Shown here: positions 57,288 to 63,652 of the stretch, piece by piece | Position numbering within the stretch: the stretch's first letter is position 1 | How the letters are laid out: each line of letters begins with the position of its first letter | Program-made: the position numbers and the translations under genes | The notes under the pieces: generated by a model | The model's input: the letters and a program-made list of their open reading frames with translations, nothing else | Databases searched by the model: none | What the model was told of the DNA's origin: nothing | Source of the DNA: an uncultured Oscillospiraceae bacterium | Lineage (GTDB): Bacteria > Bacillota > Clostridia > Oscillospirales > Ruminococcaceae | Direction: 5' to 3' | DNA: 63,652 nt | Assembly: GCA_910579125.1 (NCBI GenBank) | Contig: CAJTTH010000001.1 | Coordinates: forward strand, 83,142-146,793

Positions 57288-60200
57288 AATTATTTCTCTT
57301 ATCGCCGCGTGCGCGGTTTCTGTTTCGCTGATAACTCCTGTTTATGCGTCGGCGGCTTTGGCAAACACGGTAATAATATCCACAGCCGAGGAGTTCATCG
57401 CATTCGCAGAAAATTGTTCGCTCGACAAGTGGTCGCATGGCAAGACCGTAAAACTCGCCGCCGACATCAACCTTTCGGGCACGGATTTCGAGCCTGTTCC
57501 GATCTTCGGCGGAACGTTCGACGGTGCAGGTCACACTATCGACGGACTGCGAATTGACAGTACGGGTTCACATAAGGGGCTTTTCCGCTATCTTGAGAAG
57601 AGCGCCGTCGTGAGTGAGCTGAACGTTGTCGGAACGGTCTCCCCGACGGGCAGCCGTTCCGAAATAGGCGGCATTGCGGGCGTGAACTCGGGTACGATAA
57701 GAAACTGCTCGTTCAAGGGTACTGTCAGCGGGGAAAGCGGAATAGGCGGCATAGTCGGCTGCAATGAAGAAACGGGCAGCGTTATCGGCTGTTCCGCTTC
57801 GGGAATAATCTATGGGAAAAGCTCGGCGGGCGGTATCGCGGGACGCAGCGAGGGAACTCTGATGAAATGCGAAAACTTTGCGGGTGTAAATCTCACAAAT
57901 CCCGATGTTTCGGGCGGTATGACGGACTTCGACCCCGGGGCGGCGATCGACCAATACACAAGTTTTAACGACGAAGAAGCAAATCTGCTCAACAGCTACT
58001 CGGACTCGGGAGGAATAGTCGGTTATTCAAGCGGCATCGTGCAAAGCTGCGTAAACACGGGGAACGTCGGATATCCGCATGTCGGCTACAATATCGGCGG
58101 TATCGCGGGGCGGCAGAGCGGCTATCTCGCGGGCTGCAAAAACAGCGGAACGATAAACGGACGCAAGGAGGTCGGCGGCATTGTCGGACAGTCCGAGCCG
58201 TATCTTACGCTTGAACCCGAAAAAGAAACGCTTGAAAACCTCCGCACCGAGCTTCATACGCTGGGCGACCTTATCGACAAAACGCTGAACGACGTTCAGG
58301 GCACGGGCGACGACGTTTCCGAGCGGCTTTCGAATATGAAGAAATACGCCGACGCCGCAACGGACAGCTGCGATACAATGCTGAACGGCGTAACGGATTT
58401 CGTCGACGGAAATGTTGACATAATCAACACCATAACCGCCGATATCACCAACGCGCTTGACAAAATAGCGCCCGCCATGGACGAACTGGCGGAGGTAGGC
58501 GGCAGCATAAGCGAAATGTCCGACGATCTGAGCGCCGCTATGGACTGTCTTAAGGACGTTGCGGACGTAAGCGATTCGGCGATGACCGAACTTAAAGCCG
58601 CGCTCGACAAAATGAAAACCGCCTCGGACGAACTGAACAAGGCAGCCAAGAGCTTTAAAGAGGCTGTCGAGGGGCTTACCGACGGGGTAGTCTCAGACAA
58701 TGACGGGGATATAACAGACGCGTCCGAAAACTTGGAAAAAGCCGCCAACCGGCTTGGCGGTGCGCTGAAAGATATAGACGGCGCAGCTGAAGAGCTTGAC
58801 CGCGCTCTCGCGGACGCGAGGCTTGCGGAGAGCGGCAGTAATACGGTATCAGGTAATTCTGAAAACATCGCCTCTCCAGTTGTCACCGAAACTCCGACAG
58901 AGCCCGAAGAACCCGATCGTCCGACGCTCCCGTTTGAACCGAGTATTCCCGACGGCGCAGACAAGGATCTTGAAGAGATAATCGAAACCGTAAGGGATAA
59001 TTGGGAAAAGGCGAAAGACCCGCTGAAGGATTCCGCAAACTCAATGGAAAAGGCAGCGGAGAGCCTTAACGCGGCGTTTGAGAAGCTGCAGAGCGCGGCT
59101 GAAAAACTCGATCCCGTATCCGACGACGTTAAAAACGCGCTTGATAAATTCGAGGACGCGGCGAACGCTGCGTCAGCTATCGGCAAATCGCTGGAGAGCG
59201 GGTTCACATCCTTCGGCGACGCGATCCGCGGGTTGACCGAGGACAGTCCCAAGGAATTTCTGCGGCTGGGCGACGACGATTTCCGAGAGGCGGGCAATAC
59301 GCTCCAAGGCTCGGTAAACTCGATTACGGACGACCTCGAGGCGCTCAACAAGCAGCTTAACGCAAACAGCGGAGTTGTCGCGGACGATCTCCGTGCGATA
59401 AACGATCAGCTCCGCGTTATCACCGATCTGGTGATCGACGCGGTAGCCGATATCGAGGACACAGCCTCAAATCCCTCTGTCGGCGACAGCTATCAGGATA
59501 CGTCCGACAGGGATATCGCGGCGACGCGTCAGGGTAAAGTCACCGACTGCGAAAACAGCGGCGAAGTCACGGGTGACCGCAACGTCGGCGGCATAGTCGG
59601 CGCAATGGCAGTCGAATTCGATCTCGATCCCGAGGGCGACCTTTCAGAGAATATGCGTTTCGGTGCGACCTACGAGAGCAAATCGGTTCTCCAAAACAGC
59701 AAAAACTACGGGCTTATCACTGCCAAAAAGGACTGCACGGGCGGTGTTGTCGGGCGTATGGAGCTTGGAACGGCTCTCGGTTGTCAAAGCTACGGCGAGG
59801 TCGCGGGCGGCAGCAATTACGTCGGCGGTATTGCGGGATACTCCGACGCGGTGGTTCGTAATTGTTTTGCGAAATGCGTGCTTTCGGGGAGCAGCTATGT
59901 CGGCGGCGTTACGGGCTGGGCAAAAAATCTGCGCGACTGTTACGCTATCGCCACTGTTAAAGAGGGCGACGAATACATCGGCGCTCTTTCGGGCAGCATA
60001 AAGGAGGACGGCGTTCTCACAGGCAACCGCTTTGTCGATACAGGCATTGCGGGCGTTGACGGCATAAGCTACGCCGACCGCGCGGAGCCTGTCGGTTTTT
60101 CGGAGCTTGTGAAAACACAGGGCGTTCCCAAGGAGTTCACAACGTTCAATATTATTCTCAAAGCGGACGATAAGATCGTCGAAAAGATACCGTTCGGATA

Positions 60201-60795
60201 CGGAGACGACCTTTCAAAGATAACGCTACCCGAGGTTCCCGCGCAGAACGGCAGCTTCGGCAAATGGAGCGAATTTGACACAACGGGGCTTATGTCCGAT
60301 ATTACCGTTGAGGCGGTCTACGCGCCGTGGATAACCATTGCGGCGAGCGAGGAGCAGCAGAACAAGCTGGCTTTGGCACTTGTCGAGGGGCAGTTCACCA
60401 ACGACGTTATGCTTCACGCGGAGAACGGCACGGCAACCCCACCCATTACAAGCGGCAGTGACGCAAAAGTGCTGGACGTTTCACTTACGGGAACAGAGTT
60501 GGGCGACGCGGATATCGTTCCGATCAGACTGCTGAATGTCGGCGGAGGAAATGCCGCAGTATGGCGGCTCGACAACGGTAGCTGGCAGAGCGTTCCGTTT
60601 GAGCGCAGCGGGCAGTATCTTCTTCTCAAAATGACGGGAACGGAGAATACGTTCTGCATTCAGCCGCAGCAGACTGATATTTTGCCGATAATTATTATCG
60701 CGGCATTGGCGGCTGTCGTTATCGTGGTAATTGTGGTTATCGTCAAAGTGTTCAAAAAGAAAAAGTCAAAAGTGAAAACGGCGGCGAAGAAATAA
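57268..60795 (+). CDS. Giant surface protein with GLUG repeats and coiled coil
   Basis: 1175 residues. Signal peptide (about 1-32), then a beta-solenoid of GLUG-type repeats (GGIAGVNSGTIRNCSFKGTV, IGGIVGCNEETG, GGIAGRSEG, NIGGIAGRQSG and so on, about 40-310), a long low-complexity coiled-coil region (about 320-760, Ala/Asp/Lys heptads with a Pro/Glu break near 540), a second GLUG block (about 765-930), a further beta part, and a C-terminal membrane helix (about 1138-1160) with a KKKKSKVKTAAKK stop-transfer. So it spans the wall from a membrane anchor. Coupled to the MMPL gene by a 20-base overlap with a GGAGGG site. No enzyme motif seen; no ligand known. Confidence 0.85.
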   Translation: MKKLRNKIISLIAACAVSVSLITPVYASAALANTVIISTAEEFIAFAENCSLDKWSHGKTVKLAADINLSGTDFEPVPIFGGTFDGAGHTIDGLRIDSTGSHKGLFRYLEKSAVVSELNVVGTVSPTGSRSEIGGIAGVNSGTIRNCSFKGTVSGESGIGGIVGCNEETGSVIGCSASGIIYGKSSAGGIAGRSEGTLMKCENFAGVNLTNPDVSGGMTDFDPGAAIDQYTSFNDEEANLLNSYSDSGGIVGYSSGIVQSCVNTGNVGYPHVGYNIGGIAGRQSGYLAGCKNSGTINGRKEVGGIVGQSEPYLTLEPEKETLENLRTELHTLGDLIDKTLNDVQGTGDDVSERLSNMKKYADAATDSCDTMLNGVTDFVDGNVDIINTITADITNALDKIAPAMDELAEVGGSISEMSDDLSAAMDCLKDVADVSDSAMTELKAALDKMKTASDELNKAAKSFKEAVEGLTDGVVSDNDGDITDASENLEKAANRLGGALKDIDGAAEELDRALADARLAESGSNTVSGNSENIASPVVTETPTEPEEPDRPTLPFEPSIPDGADKDLEEIIETVRDNWEKAKDPLKDSANSMEKAAESLNAAFEKLQSAAEKLDPVSDDVKNALDKFEDAANAASAIGKSLESGFTSFGDAIRGLTEDSPKEFLRLGDDDFREAGNTLQGSVNSITDDLEALNKQLNANSGVVADDLRAINDQLRVITDLVIDAVADIEDTASNPSVGDSYQDTSDRDIAATRQGKVTDCENSGEVTGDRNVGGIVGAMAVEFDLDPEGDLSENMRFGATYESKSVLQNSKNYGLITAKKDCTGGVVGRMELGTALGCQSYGEVAGGSNYVGGIAGYSDAVVRNCFAKCVLSGSSYVGGVTGWAKNLRDCYAIATVKEGDEYIGALSGSIKEDGVLTGNRFVDTGIAGVDGISYADRAEPVGFSELVKTQGVPKEFTTFNIILKADDKIVEKIPFGYGDDLSKITLPEVPAQNGSFGKWSEFDTTGLMSDITVEAVYAPWITIAASEEQQNKLALALVEGQFTNDVMLHAENGTATPPITSGSDAKVLDVSLTGTELGDADIVPIRLLNVGGGNAAVWRLDNGSWQSVPFERSGQYLLLKMTGTENTFCIQPQQTDILPIIIIAALAAVVIVVIVVIVKVFKKKKSKVKTAAKK

Positions 60796-60796
60796 A

Positions 60797-60835
60797 AAAA
60801 CGGCGTTGAACGAAAGGTTCAACGCCGTTTTCTGC
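60797..60835 (+). terminator. Terminator of the MMPL-GLUG operon
   Basis: A perfect stem of 14 to 15 base pairs (60797-60811 with 60817-60831) around GAAAG, followed by a short T-run. Confidence 0.9.
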
Positions 60836-60842
60836 GGCAAAA

Positions 60843-60870
60843 GGAGCGGCAGTTATGCCGCTCCCGTTTT
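60843..60870. terminator. Second hairpin, serving the cellobiose phosphorylase gene
   Basis: A 9-base-pair stem (60843-60851 with 60856-60864). On the plus strand CGTTTTTT follows it; on the minus strand CTTTT follows. It lies 6 bases past the phosphorylase stop and can end that transcript. Confidence 0.82.
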
Positions 60871-60875
60871 TTCAA

Positions 60876-63398
60876 TTAACCCAGAACTACCTCAACGGTA
60901 TGCTCGCCGCCGTCAAAAGCGGGAATAACGTTTCCGTCAACGGGCTTGCCGTCCACCGTCATGGACTTAACGCCTGCGCATACGTGATTCGGATTGGACA
61001 CGCTTACGTTGTAGGTTGCGCCGCGGAATTGACGCGAGATCTGGAAGCCGTCCCACTCGTGCGGAATGGACGGGTCGATCTTCAAGCCGTCGTACTGCGG
61101 CTTAACGCCGAGGATATACTGCGAGATCGCGACGAAATTCCAAGCCGCCGTACCCGTAAGCCACGAGTTCTTAGCCTCACCGTGACGCTTGCCGTCCTTA
61201 CCCGCGATCATCTGTGCGTAAACGTAAGGCTCGGTGCGGTGCAGATCGCTCATCTCCTCGCGGAAAGCGGGAGCGATCTTGCTGTAATACTCGAACGCCT
61301 TGTCGCCGTGACCTACGGCAGCCTCCGCGCAGATAATCCACGCGTTGTTGTGGCAGAACACGCCCGCGTTCTCCTTGTAGCCTCCCGGGTATGTGGAAAT
61401 CTCGCCGTACTCGATCTTGTAGGTCGTGAACGCGGGATTGTTCAGCACTAGACCGTGCTTGCTGTTGAGGTACTTGTCAACGCTCTCTAGGGTCATGATG
61501 TCGCAGCCCTTGTCCTTGCCGAGCCCCGCGAGAACGCACCAGCCCTGCGGCTCGATAAATATCTTGCCCTCCTCGCACTCATGAGAGCCGACCTTGTTTC
61601 CGTTGTGGTCGTAAGCGCGGAGGAACCACTCGCCGTCATAACCCTTTTCAACGGTTGCCTTGCGCATTTTCTCGATTTCAGCCTCTGCGCGCTTTGCCTC
61701 GGCTTCGTCGCCCTTCAGACGGCACATAGCCGCGTACTCGGGCGCGATAAAGCAGAACATACCCGCGATCATTACCGATTCCGCATTCTGAGAATAGAAC
61801 GGCGGTTCAGTGAACATTTCCTTATTGTTGTAGGTCTGGAAGCTCTCGCCGGGCTTGTCGGAGAAGCACGAGAGGTTCAGACAGTCGTTCCAGTCCGCGC
61901 GTCCCGAAAGCGGAAGTCCGTGCGGTCCAATCTTCGTGCAAACGTGATTGAACGCGCGCTTGCAGTGGTCGAGCATGGTATCCGCAAGCTCCGCTTTGTT
62001 CTCGTAGGGTACTTTCTCGTCGAGAATGGAAATGTCGCCCGTCTCCTTGACGTACTGCGCGACCGCCAAAATCATCCACAGCGGATCGTCATTAAAGTTT
62101 GAGCCGAGCTCGTGGTTGCCCATTTTCGTAAGCGGCTGATACTGGTGATAAGCGCCGCCGTCCTCGAGCATTGTCGCCGCAAGGTCGATAAGACGCTCAC
62201 GCGCTCTCTCGGGTATCTGGTGCACAAAGCCGAGCAAGTCCTGATTGCTGTCGCGGAAGCCCATTCCTCTGCCGATACCGCTCTCGAAGTAAGACGCGGA
62301 GCGCGACATATTAAACGTAACCATGCACTGGTACTGGTTCCAGATGTTGACCATACGGTTGACTTTCTCGTCGGGGGAGCTTACCGTATACTGCGTGAGC
62401 AGCTTGTCCCAGTAGTTCTTAAGGCTCTCGAACAGCTTGTCCGCCTTTTCGGGAGTATTGCAGAGGTCGATCATCTCAAGCGCCTTTTTCTTGTTGATGA
62501 CGTTCTTAAGCTCCTTTTTGCCGCCAACGCCGTCAACGGTATATGAGGCAATAATGCCGTCATAATTGCCGCTCTTGTCAAATTTCTCGTCGGCGGGCAT
62601 TTCAACGTAACCAAGGCAGAACACCAGATCCTTACTCTCGCCCGGAGCAAGCTCCAGCTCGATATAATGCGAAGCGACAGGCGACCAGCCCTCCGCGACG
62701 GAGTTGTGGGGCTTGCCCTCGAATACCGCGTCGGGGCGCTCAAAGCCGTTGTACAGCCCGAGGAAGCTCTCGCGGTCAGTGTCGAAGCCCTGTACGGGAA
62801 CGTTCACAGTGTAGAACGCGAAATGATCGCGGCGCTCCTTGTACTCGGTCTTGTGGTAAATAGTCGAGCCGACAATCTCCACTTCGCCTGTGTTGAAGTT
62901 TCTCTGGAAATTTGTGGTATCGTCGTTCGCGTCCCACAGACACCACTCCAAGAAACTTGTCAGTTTAAGCGATTTCTTGTCGGAGCTTTCGTTGGTGATA
63001 GTGACTTTCTGGACCTCGCCGTTAAAGTCCTGCGGCACGAAAAACTTAACCGAAGCCTTAACGCCGTTCTTTTTGCCCGTGATTATCGTATAACCGAGAC
63101 CGTGACGGCACTCGTACTCGTCAAGCTCGGTCTTTACGGGAGACCAGCCGGGATTCCAGACGGTATCGCCGTCTTTAAGGTAGAAGTATCTGCCGCCCAT
63201 ATCAACGGGAACATTGTTATAGCGGTAACGCGTAATTCTGCGCAGACGCGCGTCCTTGTAGAAGCTGTATCCGCCCGCCGTGTTTGAGATAAGCGAGAAG
63301 AAACCCTGTGTTCCGAGGTAATTTATCCACGGATAGGGTGTGCGCGGAGACGTGATAACGTACTCCTTTGCGCTGTCGTCAAAATGACCAAATTTCAT
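60876..63398 (-). CDS. cbpA: Cellobiose phosphorylase, GH94
   Basis: Reversibly splits cellobiose with phosphate into glucose and glucose-1-phosphate in the cytoplasm, saving ATP. The 840-residue protein matches the Clostridium/Ruminococcus enzyme throughout: MKFGHFDDSAKEYVIT start, RYRYNNVPVDMGGRYFY, CRHGLGYT, FESGIGRGMGFRDSNQDLLG, the catalytic Asp in GRADWNDCLNLSCFS, GEISTYPGGYKENAG and a C-terminal SWLTGTAAWNFVAISQ. It is some 25 residues longer than the C. thermocellum enzyme, with small inserts near 275 and 535. AAAGGA precedes ATG 63398. No signal peptide. A cre-like box lies upstream of its promoter. Confidence 0.95.
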   Translation of the reverse strand: MKFGHFDDSAKEYVITSPRTPYPWINYLGTQGFFSLISNTAGGYSFYKDARLRRITRYRYNNVPVDMGGRYFYLKDGDTVWNPGWSPVKTELDEYECRHGLGYTIITGKKNGVKASVKFFVPQDFNGEVQKVTITNESSDKKSLKLTSFLEWCLWDANDDTTNFQRNFNTGEVEIVGSTIYHKTEYKERRDHFAFYTVNVPVQGFDTDRESFLGLYNGFERPDAVFEGKPHNSVAEGWSPVASHYIELELAPGESKDLVFCLGYVEMPADEKFDKSGNYDGIIASYTVDGVGGKKELKNVINKKKALEMIDLCNTPEKADKLFESLKNYWDKLLTQYTVSSPDEKVNRMVNIWNQYQCMVTFNMSRSASYFESGIGRGMGFRDSNQDLLGFVHQIPERARERLIDLAATMLEDGGAYHQYQPLTKMGNHELGSNFNDDPLWMILAVAQYVKETGDISILDEKVPYENKAELADTMLDHCKRAFNHVCTKIGPHGLPLSGRADWNDCLNLSCFSDKPGESFQTYNNKEMFTEPPFYSQNAESVMIAGMFCFIAPEYAAMCRLKGDEAEAKRAEAEIEKMRKATVEKGYDGEWFLRAYDHNGNKVGSHECEEGKIFIEPQGWCVLAGLGKDKGCDIMTLESVDKYLNSKHGLVLNNPAFTTYKIEYGEISTYPGGYKENAGVFCHNNAWIICAEAAVGHGDKAFEYYSKIAPAFREEMSDLHRTEPYVYAQMIAGKDGKRHGEAKNSWLTGTAAWNFVAISQYILGVKPQYDGLKIDPSIPHEWDGFQISRQFRGATYNVSVSNPNHVCAGVKSMTVDGKPVDGNVIPAFDGGEHTVEVVLG

Positions 63399-63443
63399 AA
63401 GCTAAACCGTCCTTTCGGTAATAATTTTTTTTACCTAATTTAA

Positions 63444-63472
63444 AGTATACAACAAATGAGCAAAAAATACAA
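63444..63472 (-). promoter_or_regulatory. Promoter of the cellobiose phosphorylase gene
   Basis: TTGTAT (63467-63472) and TATACT (63444-63449) on the minus strand, 17-base spacer. Leader about 40 bases. Confidence 0.7.
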
Positions 63473-63476
63473 GTGC

Positions 63477-63490
63477 TGAAAACGGTTACA
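63477..63490. promoter_or_regulatory. cre-like operator upstream of the phosphorylase promoter
   Basis: TGAAAACGGTTACA matches the catabolite-response consensus TGWNANCGNTNWCA at every defined position. It sits 4 bases upstream of the -35 box, a position from which CcpA could also activate. A LacI-family sugar regulator could use a similar site. The remaining 63491-63652 shows no supported gene. Confidence 0.65.
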
Positions 63491-63652
63491 CAAGCATAAT
63501 ATATGTAACAAATTTTCGCTGTGTTTTATGGTGGTTTTGACGAAAAACTATAATAAAGGTTATTCGGGTTTTGTTGTTTTGCTAATTTAAGTATTGCCTT
63601 ACAGCGTGAAAAAGCAAAATCTAGCAGCCGAGTACAGCGCCAAATCTCCCTC

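Noticed and set aside
1..63652. CRISPR arrays, tRNA or rRNA genes, insertion sequences, prophage
   Set aside because: No spaced direct repeats of CRISPR length, no cloverleaf or rRNA sequence, no transposase, integrase or phage structural motifs were found on reading both strands.

Overview
The window looks like chromosomal DNA of a spore-forming, strictly fermentative member of the Clostridia, most like the Oscillospirales/Ruminococcus group. The reasons are spoVS and a spoIIQ-like gene, a cellobiose phosphorylase, AGGAGG-type ribosome sites, many TTGACA-N17-TATAAT promoters, several TTG/GTG starts, Ser-rich linkers in exported proteins and a balanced base composition. No rRNA, tRNA, CRISPR array, insertion sequence or phage block was seen. 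The organism call is inference; no 16S or other phylogenetic marker was searched.

Layout. 0-3 kb: a broken acetyltransferase gene, then a polar amino-acid ABC importer whose binding protein appears circularly permuted. 2.9-5.3 kb: a two-gene luxC/luxE acyl-reductase unit on the minus strand. 5.7-17.8 kb: tcdA and a long pyrimidine operon read right to left (pyrR, pyrC, a PEBP-family gene, pyrF, two AT-rich unknown genes, carA, carB, a membrane protein, pyrK, pyrD), led by a PyrR-type attenuator. 17.9-23.4 kb: a purA-ymdB-spoVS-asparaginase-uridine-kinase-like operon, preceded by yesL-like and micro-membrane-protein genes. 23.4-28.4 kb: an ECF-like sigma factor with a large single-pass propeller-like protein, and aspS. 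28.4-31.2 kb: a spoIIQ-like M23 gene with a sigma-F-like promoter, and a GH25 lysozyme. 31.3-35.5 kb: a MarR regulator with a heterodimeric ABC exporter. 35.6-39.7 kb: a PASTA pseudokinase followed by pheA, ispD and ispF. 40-43.6 kb: a zinc-ribbon protein and a TrpXYZ-like ABC importer. 43.7-46 kb: an ECF sigma / DUF4367-like anti-sigma operon with two small membrane proteins. 46-47 kb: a MarR gene with a perfect palindromic operator and a flavin/PLP-oxidase-fold protein. 47-52 kb: an ABC-2 efflux system with its own two-component system. 52.2-54.6 kb: a hybrid histidine kinase. 54.7-60.8 kb: an MMPL/RND pump translationally coupled to a 1175-residue GLUG/coiled-coil surface protein. 60.9-63.4 kb: cellobiose phosphorylase under a near-consensus cre site.

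How the parts work together. The pyrimidine operon supplies carbamoyl phosphate and most de novo UMP steps, but pyrB and pyrE are absent and must lie elsewhere. The purA operon mixes nucleotide metabolism with the conserved ymdB-spoVS pair. Transport and envelope functions dominate the rest, mostly as compact units of regulator plus transporter.

Most worth a second look: the permuted binding protein (558-1373), the pseudokinase that keeps PASTA domains (37912-39675), the MMPL-GLUG pair (54795-60795), the orphan luxE-luxC unit (2875-5297), and the two unknown genes inside the pyr operon (13182-14242).
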